Positions 25,475 to 34,489 of a DNA stretch of 64,000 nucleotides are shown here, piece by piece; the first letter of the stretch is position 1, and every line of letters starts with the position of its first letter. Source of the DNA: Nostocoides sp. (GTDB lineage Bacteria; Actinomycetota; Actinomycetes; Actinomycetales; Dermatophilaceae); NCBI GenBank assembly GCA_016716625.1, contig JADJVJ010000005.1, forward strand, positions 1 through 64,000, read 5' to 3'. Below the pieces are notes generated by a model. The model worked only from the letters and a program-made list of their open reading frames with translations, ran no database searches and had not been told where the DNA came from. The position numbers and the translations under genes were made by a program.

Positions 25475-28400
25475 GAGCGGCCGACCCGGATCCGGACACG
25501 CTGGCCACCGGAGAGGGCCGCCTCGGCCACGCCGGCACCGTCGAGGTCTTCGAGGTGGTGCAGCACCCGCAGGCCGTTCTCGGCGAGGGTCTCGGTGATG
25601 AGCAGGTCACGGTGCTCGCGCACCGCCATGACGACCTGCTCCGAGCCACTCACCTCGAGGGCGATCCGGTCGGAGACCTCCAGCCCGGCCTGTTTGCGAG
25701 CATCCTGGACCGCACGGACGAGGTCGCGGGCCACTCCTTCGAGCTCGAGTTCCGGGGTCACCTCGGTGTCCAGGACGAGGAAGCCGCCACCGGGCAGCAT
25801 CGCGGCCCGGTGCGAGCCCTGGCTCGTCTCGGCAACGACCGTGTCCAGGGTGAACTCGCCGTCGACGAGCTCAAGTCCACCCGCGGTCACCGTGCCGTCG
25901 GCCGCGAGGGACCAGTCGCCGGACTTGCTGGCCTGGATGGCCCGCTGGACGTCCCGACCGAGCCGGGGTCCGGCCGCGCGGGCGTTGATCGTGAGCCGTT
26001 GGGAGATCCCGAAGTCCGACTCATGGGCGATCGACACGTCCTTGACGGAAAGCGCCTTGACGTTGAGCTCCTCACGAATGACGGCGGCGAACACCTCGAG
26101 CGCGGCCGGGTCCGGGGTGACCACGGTGAGTTCGCGCAGTGGCTGCCGAACCCGCAACCCCTCGGCCTTGCGCAGCGCCGAACCCACCGAACACACCGCT
26201 CGGACCTGGTCCATGGTCGCCACCAGGGCGTCCTCGCGGGGCAGGTCGGCGGCCGACGGCCAGTCGGTGAGATGCACCGAACGGCCACCGGTCAACCCAC
26301 GCCAGACCTCCTCGGTGACCAGCGGGAGCAGCGGGGCCGCGAGCCGGCAGAGCACCTCAAGGGTGGTGTAGAGGGTGTCGAAGGCATCCCGCGCCGCAGT
26401 GGTTGACTCGCCGACTCCGGTGTCCCAGAAGCGTTCCCGCGAGCGCCGGATGTACCAGTTGGTGAGCGTGTCGACGAACCCTCGCACCGAGTCGCAGGCG
26501 CCGGCGACGTCATAGGCGTCCATCTGGGCGGTGACGGTCTCGACCAGCGAACCCAAGGTGGCAAGTAGGTAGCGATCCAGCGGGTCGGTGGAGTCGGTCC
26601 GCCACGTCGCCGTATAACCGGCCCCGTCGTCGGTGGTGAGCGCGTTCGCATAGAGCGAGAAGAAGTACCACGAGCTCCACAGCGGCAGGATGACCTGCCG
26701 AACGCCCTCGCGGATGGCGCCCTCGGTGACGATGAGGTTGCCGCCGCGAAGGATCGGCGAGGACATGAGGAACCAGCGCATGGCATCGGAGCCGTCGCGG
26801 TCGAAGACCTCGCGGACGTCCGGGTAGTTCTTCAGCGACTTGCTCATCTTGAGCCCGTCGTTGCCGAGGACGATCCCGTGCGAGACACACGACTGGAACG
26901 CCGGCCGGTCGAAGAGCGCGGTCGCCAGGACGTGCATGGTGTAGAACCAGCCCCGGGTCTGCCCGATGTACTCGACGATGAAGTCACCCGGGAAGTGGTG
27001 TTCGAACCACTCCTGCTGGGCAAACGGGTAGTGCACCTGGGCGAAGCTCATCGACCCCGACTCGAACCAGCAGTCGAAGACGTCGGTGACCCGGCGCATC
27101 GTCGAGGCGCCACTGGGGTCATCGGGGTTGGGTCGGGTGAGTTCGTCGATGAAAGGCCGGTGCAGGTCGCTCGGCCGCACCCCGAAGTCGCGCTCGATCT
27201 CCGCGAGGGAACCATAGACATCGGTCCGGGGGAACTCTGGGTTGTCCGACTTCCACACCGGGATCGGGCTGCCCCAGAATCGGTTTCGTGAGATCGACCA
27301 GTCCCGGGTGTTCTCCAACCACTTGCCGAACTGGCCGTCCTTGACATGCCCCGGCACCCAGGTGATCTCCTGGTTGAGCCGGAGCATGTCGTCACGGATC
27401 GTCGTCGTCGAGACGAACCAGGACGACACGGCCATATAGATGAGCGGCTGCCGGCAGCGCCAACAGTGCGGGTAGGAGTGGTCGTAGGTCTCGCGTCGCA
27501 GCAGCACCGTCCCCGCGGTGATCGAACCGACCTCCCCGGGTGCTCCGTCGGCGTCGAGCCGGGTGCGCGCCTTGAGGTGGTCGATGACCGGCAGGTTGGC
27601 ATCGAGGACGAGGAGCCCGGCGTAGTCGGTCACCGGGTGGGTGAAGTGGCCGTCGATGCCGACCGGCACGACGACCTCGATGCCTTCTCGGTCGGTGATG
27701 ACCTTGTCGTCCTCACCGAAGGCACCGGCAGTGTGCACCAGCCCGGTGCCCTCGGTCGTGGTGACCAGGTCGGCCGCCACGATCCGGAAGGCCTTGGGGT
27801 GACCGAGGTAGTAGGACATCGGCGGCGTGTAGTTCGCCCCCACCAGGTCACGCCCGGTGAGCCGTTGGACGACCAGCGCCTCGACGTCCCCCTTGGCGTC
27901 CCCGGTGAACTCCTTGGCGTAGGCCGCGGCCCGCGCCTGCGCGATGAGATATCGCTCCCTGCGCCCGGTGGGGAGAGCGGACTCGACGAGGACATAGTCG
28001 ATGTCCTCGCCGACCATGATCGCGAGGTTGCAGGTCAGGGTCCACGGCGTCGTGGTCCAGATGAGCGCCAGCGCACCGGCATACTCCCCGTCGGTGAGCC
28101 GGCACCCGACGGTGACGGCCGGGTCCTGGCGGTTCTGGTAGACGTCCTCGTCCATCCGCAGCTCGTGGTTGGAGAGCGGGGTCTGGTCGTTCCAGCAGTA
28201 CGGCAGCACGCGGAAACCCTCGTAGCACAGGCCCTTGTCGTAGAGCTGCTTGAAGGCCCAGATGACCGACTCCATGTAGTCCAGGTCGAGGGTCTTGTAG
28301 TCGTGGTCGAAGTCGACCCAGCGCGCCTGCCGGGTGACGTACTCGCGCCACTCGGAGGTGTACTGGAAGACCGAGGTGCGGCAGGCGTCGTTGAAGGCGT

Positions 28401-28785
28401 CGATCCCCATGTCGCGGATCTCGTCGGTGGTCTTGATCCCGAGCTGGCTCATCGCCTCGAGCTCGGCGGGCAGCCCGTGGGTGTCCCAGCCGAACCGGCG
28501 CTCCACCCGCTTGCCGCGCATCGTCTGGTAGCGCGGGACGACGTCCTTGACGTACCCGGTGAGCAGATGACCGTAGTGCGGCAGCCCGTTGGCGAACGGC
28601 GGACCGTCGTAGAAGACGAACTCGTTGCTGCCTTCGCTCCCGGCGTCGCGCTGCTCGACCGAGGCCAGGAAGGTGCCGTCGGCCTCCCAGTACGCGAGCA
28701 CGCCCTCCTCGATGGTCGGCAGGCTCGGACTGGCCGGGACGCCGGCGGATGGGGTGGGGTTGATCGAGACCTTGGGGTAGGTCAT
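25471..28785 (-). CDS. ileS: Isoleucyl-tRNA synthetase
   Basis: 1104 residues, the long type-2 IleRS size. Class I motifs are FANGLPHYGHLLTGYV (HIGH box HYGH, near residue 60) and LKMSKSLKNYPD (KMSKS box near residue 645). Between them lies the CP1 editing domain (IWTTTPWTLTCNLAIMVG; TAGAFGEDD). The C-terminal region has the anticodon-binding domain and the long type-2 extension. Upstream is a T-box leader, so expression should respond to uncharged tRNA-Ile. Coupled to folC by a 4-base overlap. Type-2 IleRS enzymes are often insensitive to mupirocin; that property is family knowledge, not visible here. Confidence 0.97.
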   Translation of the reverse strand: MTYPKVSINPTPSAGVPASPSLPTIEEGVLAYWEADGTFLASVEQRDAGSEGSNEFVFYDGPPFANGLPHYGHLLTGYVKDVVPRYQTMRGKRVERRFGWDTHGLPAELEAMSQLGIKTTDEIRDMGIDAFNDACRTSVFQYTSEWREYVTRQARWVDFDHDYKTLDLDYMESVIWAFKQLYDKGLCYEGFRVLPYCWNDQTPLSNHELRMDEDVYQNRQDPAVTVGCRLTDGEYAGALALIWTTTPWTLTCNLAIMVGEDIDYVLVESALPTGRRERYLIAQARAAAYAKEFTGDAKGDVEALVVQRLTGRDLVGANYTPPMSYYLGHPKAFRIVAADLVTTTEGTGLVHTAGAFGEDDKVITDREGIEVVVPVGIDGHFTHPVTDYAGLLVLDANLPVIDHLKARTRLDADGAPGEVGSITAGTVLLRRETYDHSYPHCWRCRQPLIYMAVSSWFVSTTTIRDDMLRLNQEITWVPGHVKDGQFGKWLENTRDWSISRNRFWGSPIPVWKSDNPEFPRTDVYGSLAEIERDFGVRPSDLHRPFIDELTRPNPDDPSGASTMRRVTDVFDCWFESGSMSFAQVHYPFAQQEWFEHHFPGDFIVEYIGQTRGWFYTMHVLATALFDRPAFQSCVSHGIVLGNDGLKMSKSLKNYPDVREVFDRDGSDAMRWFLMSSPILRGGNLIVTEGAIREGVRQVILPLWSSWYFFSLYANALTTDDGAGYTATWRTDSTDPLDRYLLATLGSLVETVTAQMDAYDVAGACDSVRGFVDTLTNWYIRRSRERFWDTGVGESTTAARDAFDTLYTTLEVLCRLAAPLLPLVTEEVWRGLTGGRSVHLTDWPSAADLPREDALVATMDQVRAVCSVGSALRKAEGLRVRQPLRELTVVTPDPAALEVFAAVIREELNVKALSVKDVSIAHESDFGISQRLTINARAAGPRLGRDVQRAIQASKSGDWSLAADGTVTAGGLELVDGEFTLDTVVAETSQGSHRAAMLPGGGFLVLDTEVTPELELEGVARDLVRAVQDARKQAGLEVSDRIALEVSGSEQVVMAVREHRDLLITETLAENGLRVLHHLEDLDGAGVAEAALSGGQRVRIRVGRS

Positions 28786-29045
28786 GAGGCTCGGGCTCCT
28801 GCGGTCGTCGGCTCGTTCATCTCACGAGGACGAAGGCCACCGGCGTATGCCGTGTGGTCACCTCCGCGGTACCACCTCGCTTGCCGCGGGCCGGGCACCC
28901 GAGGTGGGCACACGGCATACGACCGCTCTTGTCGTGGGTGACTGACGGGACCCGACCGTCCGGATCTAGTGGGCGACCCGCTGGCGTGCGGGGGCTGTTC
29001 TCCCGGAGGCTCGCCGCTGATGACGGCTCGAACGCCTTTCCAAGG
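28786..29045 (-). promoter_or_regulatory. T-box leader of ileS
   Basis: The 260 bases upstream of ileS contain, on the minus strand, the T-box core AGGTGGTACCGCGG (28864-28877), preceded by CCCGCGGCAAGCG, which can pair as the antiterminator or antisequestrator stem (CCGCGG with CCGCGG). The T-box region is enclosed by a perfect 13-base inverted repeat: CGTATGCCGTGTG at 28909-28921 and CACACGGCATACG at 28844-28856 in transcript sense. Actinobacterial ileS T-boxes usually act on translation by freeing the Shine-Dalgarno (here GCAGGAG before the ATG). The specifier loop is not certain; an ATC triplet within CTAGATCCGG is a candidate. Confidence 0.85.
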
Positions 29046-29104
29046 GGCTCAGTCTAGCGGGCGGGGCGGCGGGCGAGGACCGCCTTCGCTTCAGGCGCTA
29101 CAGT

Positions 29105-29232
29105 GAACGGTGTCGCCGGCTCAGCCGGAGACACCACACGCACCCCGTCGGGGGAAGCCGGTGAGAATCCGGCGCTGACCCGCAGCCGTAAGTCGCTCTG
29201 CGAAGCGACAAGTCGGAATGCCCGTCAGGGTG
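29105..29232 (+). promoter_or_regulatory. Cobalamin (B12) riboswitch
   Basis: The conserved core is clear: GGGGAAGCCGGTGAGAATCC, then GGCGCTGACCCGCAGCCGTA and the B12-box region AAGTCGGAATGCCCGTC. A GGTGTC...GACACC stem opens the element. Downstream, GGTTCG (29295-29300) and CGAACC (29312-29317) form a hairpin directly before the AGAAAGGGA Shine-Dalgarno of the next gene, a likely expression platform. It should switch off the five-gene surface-protein/ECF cluster when adenosylcobalamin or a related cobamide is plentiful. A TACAGT (-10-like) lies at 29098-29103. Confidence 0.95.
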
Positions 29233-29334
29233 CGAGCGGCTCCACATTCACCGTCGAGGTACGCGGGACGGAGCCCGAGCGCCCTTGGCGGGGTGGTTCG
29301 GGACGACGTCACGAACCGCTCAGAAAGGGACGCC

Positions 29335-30783
29335 ATGTCCACCCACCCGGCCAGTTTGGCCGTCGTCGCAGCCATGACCGCTGCACTGTCCTTCGGGGCC
29401 CCATCGGCGTTTGCCGAGACGCCGACCCCGTCCCCAACGCTCAGCCCGAGCGCGAGTTCGACGCCGAGCCCGAGTGCGAGTCCGTCGAGTACGAGTTCGA
29501 CGCCGAGCCCGAGTGCGAGTCCGTCGAGTACGCCGAGTCCCCGTCCGACGATGTCGAGCACCCCGGGGCCGAGCAAGGGCACGACCGCCCTGCGGCAGGC
29601 GCCGAACGCTCTCGTTGCGGCGGCGACCTCTCCCGAGGCCGTCCAGGCGGCCTCGGACGCCGCTGCCTACCTCGTCCGGCAGCTCGAGGCCAGTGGCTAC
29701 GTGCTGCAGAGCTTCGGCTTCCCCGACTACGGGCTCACCATCGATGCGATCCTCGGCCTCGACAGCGCGGATGTCGGCCAGGACGCCGCCGCGAAGGCGA
29801 CCGACCAGGTCGAGGCGAACCTCGGCTCCTACGTCGGCACCGCGTTCGGCGAGCTCTATGCCGGTGCGGTGGCCAAGTCCCTGCTGCTCGCGCTCGCGCA
29901 GGGGCAGGACCCGACCTCCTTCGGCGGACTGGACCTGATCACCCTGCTCAAGGGCCGCGAGCAGGCCGACGGCCGCTACACCGACGACTCCCAGTGGGGC
30001 GACTTCTCCAACGTCCTCGGCCAGTCCATCGCCCTCATCGCCCTGTCCCGGGCGGAAGGCACGTACTCGACGACGGCGCTCGACTTCCTCCTCGCGCAGC
30101 AGTGCGCCGACGGCGGCTTCCGGCTCAACCACGGCGCCGACCCGTGCGTGAGTGACCCGGACGCGACCGCCTTCGCGACGCAGGCCTTGCTCCTGCTGCA
30201 CCGGGGCACCCCGGAGACCACGAAGGCCCTGGACTACCTCGAGGCTCTCGTCGGGGCCGATGGCGGTGTCGGTGGTGGGACGAGCACAACCGCGCCCAAC
30301 GCGAACTCCACCGGACTGGTGGCCCAGGTGCTCCTCGAAGGAGGTCGAACCTCGGCCGCCGCCCGCGCCCAGGCATTCCTGCTCTCGCTGCAGTACGGCT
30401 GCACCCTCCCGGAGGCCCTCCGCGGTGGGATCGCTTATGACGCAACGCAGTTCGCCACCCAGACCAAGGCCGGTTCCGGTGCCACCGTGAGCGACACGGA
30501 TCGGCGCTCGACGACGCAAGCCATCTACGGGTTGAGTGGGGTCTTCCTCAACAGCGTCACCGCTGCGGAGGACGCCCCCGGGGTGACCCCGATGGACTGC
30601 GACGACCCCACGTCGACGCCCACGCCGACGCCGACTTCGTCGGCACGCGAACTGCCCGCAACCGGCGCGTCCGGGGCCCTTGAAACCGCAGCGCTCGGGC
30701 TCGTCAGTGTCTTCGCGGGGCTGCTCCTGCTCGCCGTGGGCCGTCCGCGGTATCTGCATCGACACGCCGCCCGGCGGCACTGA
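29335..30783 (+). CDS. Sortase-anchored alpha6/alpha6-barrel surface protein (prenyltransferase/transcobalamin-like fold), B12-regulated
   Basis: 482 residues; ATG chosen after AGAAAGGGA and before a signal peptide cleaved near AFAETP (residue 27). Residues 28-85 are a Ser/Pro/Thr-rich repeat (SPSASSTPSPSASP), probably a wall spacer. Residues about 95-430 contain helical-hairpin repeats of the squalene-cyclase/prenyltransferase barrel type: GLTIDAILGLDSADVGQDAA, YSTTALDFLLAQQCADGGFR, SDPDATAFATQALLLL and ANSTGLVAQVLLEGGRT. No DxDD or other cyclase catalytic motif is present. The C-terminus has LPATG (440-444), a hydrophobic helix and a basic tail: a sortase signal. The N-terminal domain of intrinsic factor and transcobalamin has this fold. 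With the riboswitch and the DUF4430 neighbour, cobamide capture is the likely role. Confidence 0.85.
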   Translation: MSTHPASLAVVAAMTAALSFGAPSAFAETPTPSPTLSPSASSTPSPSASPSSTSSTPSPSASPSSTPSPRPTMSSTPGPSKGTTALRQAPNALVAAATSPEAVQAASDAAAYLVRQLEASGYVLQSFGFPDYGLTIDAILGLDSADVGQDAAAKATDQVEANLGSYVGTAFGELYAGAVAKSLLLALAQGQDPTSFGGLDLITLLKGREQADGRYTDDSQWGDFSNVLGQSIALIALSRAEGTYSTTALDFLLAQQCADGGFRLNHGADPCVSDPDATAFATQALLLLHRGTPETTKALDYLEALVGADGGVGGGTSTTAPNANSTGLVAQVLLEGGRTSAAARAQAFLLSLQYGCTLPEALRGGIAYDATQFATQTKAGSGATVSDTDRRSTTQAIYGLSGVFLNSVTAAEDAPGVTPMDCDDPTSTPTPTPTSSARELPATGASGALETAALGLVSVFAGLLLLAVGRPRYLHRHAARRH

Positions 30784-30784
30784 C

Positions 30785-31588
30785 ATGTCGGCTTCTCGGC
30801 TGCTCGGCGCGCTCGGCCTCGCGGGGGCGCTCGCCCTTGGCGCGGTCGGCGCCGCCGGACCCGCGCATGCCGCCGCCTGCTCGGGGACCAGCGGGGTGAC
30901 CGTCGTCATCGACACCGGCTCGTCGGTGACTACCCGGTGTGCCGCCGGTGACCCGGCGTCGGCCATGTCCGCCCTGACGTCGGTCGCCACGGTGGTCACC
31001 CCGGCGGCCTACCCCGGGGCGGTCGTCTGCCGGATCGACGGCTTCCCCGCCTCCGACCCCTGCGTGCGGATGCCCCCGTCGAGCGCCTACTGGGCGTTCT
31101 ACTACGCCTCCCGTGGGGGCTCGTGGACCTACAGCAGCGTCGGCACCGCGTCCTACAACCCGGCACCCGGCACGGTCGTGGGGTTCCGGTTCGGCTCCGG
31201 ACAACAGCCGAGCATTGCGCCCCCGGCTGCCCCGGCCTCCCCTAAGCCAACCCCGAAACCGACGACTCCCAAGCCCACGGCAACCACGCCAGCACCGACG
31301 AAACCCGCGAGGAACACGCTCGCACCCCGGCCGACCGCAGCAGTGAGCCAAGGTCCTTCGGCGAGCCGGTCGGCGAGCCCGAGCGCCACCCCCTCTGCTT
31401 CCCCGTCGGGATCGGCCACGGCGAACGCCTTACCGGCCCCGTCGCTCACCCCGAGTGCCGCCGAGGGGCCCCGGACGACCTCTGGCTCCTCCCCCGGCGC
31501 CCTCGGCGCCGCGGCCGCTGGCCTCATCGTCCTCACCCTCGGTGGGGCGGGGGCCATCGCCGTGCGCCGCCGTTCCCAAGACAACTGA
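30785..31588 (+). CDS. DUF4430 (transcobalamin C-terminal-like) membrane-anchored surface protein
   Basis: 267 residues. A signal peptide is cleaved near AHAAA (residue 30). Residues about 36-138 match DUF4430: GVTVVIDTGSSVTTRC, PGAVVCRIDGFPASDPC, SSAYWAFYYASRGGSWTYSS and GTASYNPAPGTVVGFRFGSG. DUF4430 corresponds to the C-terminal beta domain of animal transcobalamin and intrinsic factor, which caps bound cobalamin. Residues about 142-230 are Pro/Thr/Ser-rich, followed by a single membrane helix (GALGAAAAGLIVLTLGGAGA) and RRRSQDN, so it is tethered to the membrane rather than to the wall. It starts one base after the preceding stop. It probably pairs with the wall-anchored barrel protein. Confidence 0.85.
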   Translation: MSASRLLGALGLAGALALGAVGAAGPAHAAACSGTSGVTVVIDTGSSVTTRCAAGDPASAMSALTSVATVVTPAAYPGAVVCRIDGFPASDPCVRMPPSSAYWAFYYASRGGSWTYSSVGTASYNPAPGTVVGFRFGSGQQPSIAPPAAPASPKPTPKPTTPKPTATTPAPTKPARNTLAPRPTAAVSQGPSASRSASPSATPSASPSGSATANALPAPSLTPSAAEGPRTTSGSSPGALGAAAAGLIVLTLGGAGAIAVRRRSQDN

Positions 31589-31593
31589 ACCGT

Positions 31594-32721
31594 ATGTCGT
31601 CCGGTCCGCTCCCCCGTGAGCTGCACCCCGCCGCGTGGTGGGTGTGGGCCATCGGACTGGCCGTTGCCGTGAGCCAGAGCAGCAACCCGCTGCTCCTTCT
31701 CATCGCCCTCGGTGTCGTCGGCCTCGTCGTCCTGGCGAGGCGCGGCGGTTCACCGTGGGCGCGGGCGTTCCGGCTCTACCTTTGGCTCGGGCTGTTCATC
31801 ATCGCGGTCCGGGTCGTGCTGCATGTCCTCGTCGGCTACAAGGTCGGCGACCACGTCCTGGTGAGCTTGCCGACCGTGACCCTGCCCTCGTGGGCCGCGG
31901 GCATCACCCTCCTTGGGGACATCAGGCTCGAAGGTCTGCTGCTCGCGATCGTCCTCGGTCTTCGGCTTGCCGTGATGATCGCCTGCATCGGCGCCGCAAA
32001 CGCGCTCGCCAACCCCAAGCGGCTGCTGCGGACCCTTCCCGGAGCACTGCATGAGATCGGGTCCGCGGTCGTGGTCTCGGTGAGCGTGGCGCCGCAACTC
32101 GCCGAGAGCGTCCAGCGGGTGCGCCGAGCACGGGAACTCCGCGGCGAGGCCGCCCGGGGCCTGCGGGGCCTGCCGGCGATCGCGCTGCCGGTCCTTGAGG
32201 ACACCCTCGACCGCTCGCTGCTGCTCGCCGCGGCGATGGATTCCAGGGGCTATGGGCGATCGGCGGATCGCCCGGAGAGCCGGCGCCGGCTGACCTCGTC
32301 GCTCACCCTGGTCGGGCTGTTGCTCAGCGCGGTGGGCATCTACGGGGTTCTCGACGCGAGCACCTCGCCGCTGCTCGGTGCCCCTGCCCTCATGTGTGGG
32401 CTGGCGCTGGCTCTCGCCGGGCTATGGACCGGTGGGCTGGGAGCCGGGCGCACGACATACCGGCCAGACCCCTGGCGCGGCGCGGAGTGGGTGACGGTCG
32501 GCAGCGGCATCGCCGCCGCGGTGACGGCGGTCCTCGCCGCCCGGTGGGCACCCGAGGCCATGATCCTGCCGGTCGAACCACTGTCCTGGCCCGAGTTGCC
32601 CTTGCTCGCGGTCGCGGGACTGCTGCTGGGGGCTGCCCCCGCCTACCTCACGCCGGTGCCCCCGCAGGCGACCCGGCGCTCGGGTCCCACCCGGAGGGCT
32701 CTGGTGACCAGCGATGGCTGA
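31594..32721 (+). CDS. ECF transporter transmembrane component (EcfT/CbiQ family)
   Basis: 375 residues with several membrane helices (LLLIALGVVGLVVLARR, LWLGLFIIAVRVVLHVLVG, LEGLLLAIVLGLRLAVMIAC) and the two cytoplasmic coupling motifs of EcfT, RARELRG near residue 179 and MDSRGYGR near residue 216. These Ala/Ser-Arg-Gly motifs dock onto the ATPases. Extra C-terminal helices after residue 230 make it longer than a minimal EcfT. It overlaps the ATPase gene by eight bases. A cobamide or precursor importer is inferred from the riboswitch. Confidence 0.92.
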   Translation: MSSGPLPRELHPAAWWVWAIGLAVAVSQSSNPLLLLIALGVVGLVVLARRGGSPWARAFRLYLWLGLFIIAVRVVLHVLVGYKVGDHVLVSLPTVTLPSWAAGITLLGDIRLEGLLLAIVLGLRLAVMIACIGAANALANPKRLLRTLPGALHEIGSAVVVSVSVAPQLAESVQRVRRARELRGEAARGLRGLPAIALPVLEDTLDRSLLLAAAMDSRGYGRSADRPESRRRLTSSLTLVGLLLSAVGIYGVLDASTSPLLGAPALMCGLALALAGLWTGGLGAGRTTYRPDPWRGAEWVTVGSGIAAAVTAVLAARWAPEAMILPVEPLSWPELPLLAVAGLLLGAAPAYLTPVPPQATRRSGPTRRALVTSDG

Positions 32722-34489
32722 GGCGATCGTTCTGGAGGGGGTGAGCCTCACCCTGCCCAACGCCGGTGAGCCCACCCTGAGCGGCGTCGACCTCGTCATC
32801 CCCGAGGGTGAACTCGCGCTCGTCGTGGGACGCACCGGGTCGGGCAAGTCGACCCTGCTCGGCGCGATCTGCGGACGGGTGCCGCACTTCACCGGGGGAA
32901 CCCTCACCGGCCACGTCCGCATCCACGGCCGGGACACCCGCCAGCACCGCCCGCGCGACCTCGCCGACCTCGTGGGGGTCGTCGGGCAGGACCCGCTCGC
33001 CGGGTTCGTCACCGACACCGTCGATGAGGAACTCGCCTACGGGATGGAGCAGTTGGGGCTCCCACCTGCAACGATGCGCAAGCGGGTCGAGGAGACCCTC
33101 GACGTCTTGGGCATCGCGGACCTTCGCGGGGCGGCACTGCGGGAGCTGTCTGGAGGGCAACAGCAGCGGGTGGCCATCGGGTCGGTGCTCACCGCGCATC
33201 CGCGGGTCATCCTCCTCGACGAGCCGACCTCCGCGCTCGACCCGACTGGGGCCGAAGAGGTGCTCGCGACGATCACCCGGCTCGTCCACGACCTCGGAGT
33301 GACCGTGGTCGTCGCCGAACACCGGATCGAGCGGGTCCTGCACTATGCCGATCTCGTCGTCCATGTCGGCGACGCGCGGGTCGAGGTCGGCAGCCCGGCT
33401 GAGGTCATGGAAACCTCGGACGTCGCCCCTCCGGTCGTCGAGCTCGGACGGCTTGCCGGGTGGTCTCCGCTGCCGCTCTCGGTCCGGGATGCCCGCCGGG
33501 CCGCCCGCTCCCCCGGCCTGCCGGGCGACCTAACCTCTGCTAGCAGAGGTTGGTTTCAGAACCACATGACGCATCCTTCGGTCCTTCCCCGAAGTTCTGC
33601 TAGCAGAGCTTCGGTCTGGGCGGGGGGTTCGGGCGTGGGAGCGGGTGCGGGTGCGAGCGTGGGTGCGGCCGCGGGGAGTTCGGCGGCCCTCAACCCGGCG
33701 GTCTCGGGGCGCCAGGTCGTCGTGACGTACCCGGGCGGGGTCCTCGCCGTCGCCGGGGTGGACCTCGACCTGTATGCCGGTCAGGTCACCGCCCTCATGG
33801 GGCGCAACGGCTCCGGCAAGTCCTCCCTCCTCTGGGCGCTTCAGGGCACCGGTACCCGCACCTCCGGTGAGATCACCGCCACCGACTCCACCGGCGCCCG
33901 GGTCGATCCCGCCGGCCTGCGCCCCGGAGAACGCCGGCGGATCGTCGGCATGGTCCCGCAGACCGCCTCGGACCTGCTCTACCTCGAGACCGCGGCCGCC
34001 GAATGCGCCCAGGCCGACCGGGAATCCGGCGCCGCCCCCGGCACCGCCGCGAGCCTCGTCCTCGACCTCGTCCCGGACGTTGACCTCGGTGCGCACCCCA
34101 GAGACCTCAGCGAGGGCCAGAAACTCGCCCTCGTCCTGGCCGTCCAGCTCACCGCACGTCCCCCGGTCCTGCTCCTGGACGAGCCGACCCGCGGACTGGA
34201 CTACGACGCCAAGGCCGCGCTGAGCAAGGTCATGCGCCACCTGGCCAGCCAGGGGCGCGCGGTTGCGGTGAGCACCCATGATGTCGAGTTTGTCGCCGAG
34301 TGCGCCGACCGGGTGCTCGTCCTCGCTGGCGGCGAGGTCGTTGCCGACGGACCGACCGCGGACATCGTCGTTGCCTCCCCCGCCTACGCCCCCCAGGTGA
34401 GCAAGATCCTCGGCGGCCCCTGGCTCACCGTCGACGACGTCCGGGCCGTGCTCAGCGGGGTCGCGAAGACCTCGGGGAGTATGCCGTGA
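32714..34489 (+). CDS. ECF transporter fused double ATPase (EcfA-EcfA')
   Basis: 591 residues with two complete ABC ATPase domains. Domain 1 has Walker A GRTGSGKSTL near residue 39, signature LSGGQQQRVA near 146, Walker B VILLDEPTSALD and the switch His in VVAEHRIERV. Domain 2 has GRNGSGKSS near 363, a variant signature LSEGQKLAL near 466, VLLLDEPTRGLD and VSTHDVEFVAECADRV. The linker (about residues 255-330) contains an in-frame palindromic DNA element and a Gly/Ala-rich run, unlike the rest of the protein. It energises the EcfT/S importer. It overlaps both neighbours. Confidence 0.93.
   Translation: MAEAIVLEGVSLTLPNAGEPTLSGVDLVIPEGELALVVGRTGSGKSTLLGAICGRVPHFTGGTLTGHVRIHGRDTRQHRPRDLADLVGVVGQDPLAGFVTDTVDEELAYGMEQLGLPPATMRKRVEETLDVLGIADLRGAALRELSGGQQQRVAIGSVLTAHPRVILLDEPTSALDPTGAEEVLATITRLVHDLGVTVVVAEHRIERVLHYADLVVHVGDARVEVGSPAEVMETSDVAPPVVELGRLAGWSPLPLSVRDARRAARSPGLPGDLTSASRGWFQNHMTHPSVLPRSSASRASVWAGGSGVGAGAGASVGAAAGSSAALNPAVSGRQVVVTYPGGVLAVAGVDLDLYAGQVTALMGRNGSGKSSLLWALQGTGTRTSGEITATDSTGARVDPAGLRPGERRRIVGMVPQTASDLLYLETAAAECAQADRESGAAPGTAASLVLDLVPDVDLGAHPRDLSEGQKLALVLAVQLTARPPVLLLDEPTRGLDYDAKAALSKVMRHLASQGRAVAVSTHDVEFVAECADRVLVLAGGEVVADGPTADIVVASPAYAPQVSKILGGPWLTVDDVRAVLSGVAKTSGSMP
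33532..33615. repeat. Palindromic element inside the ATPase gene linker
   Basis: AACCTCTGCTAGCAGAGGTT (33532-33551) is a perfect 20-base palindrome. It is followed by the hairpin GGTT-TCAG-AACC (33552-33563) and a second near-palindrome AAGTTCTGCTAGCAGAGCTT (33592-33611), flanked by CTTCGG/CCGAAG repeats. Both palindromes share TCTGCTAGCAGA. The element keeps the reading frame and encodes a TSASRG...RSSASRA linker. Its symmetry and AT-richer composition stand out from the surrounding coding DNA; it may be a dispersed palindromic repeat inserted in frame. Confidence 0.6.

Noticed and set aside
29440..29550. Short tandem GC-rich repeats as a possible CRISPR or recombination array
   Set aside because: They encode a Ser/Pro/Thr-rich wall-spacer (SPSAS-type) within the surface protein and have no spacer structure.
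29335..30783. Prenyltransferase or squalene-hopene cyclase enzyme
   Set aside because: The barrel repeats fit the fold, but there is a signal peptide, a sortase signal and no DxDD catalytic motif, and the gene follows a B12 riboswitch; binding rather than terpene chemistry is more likely.
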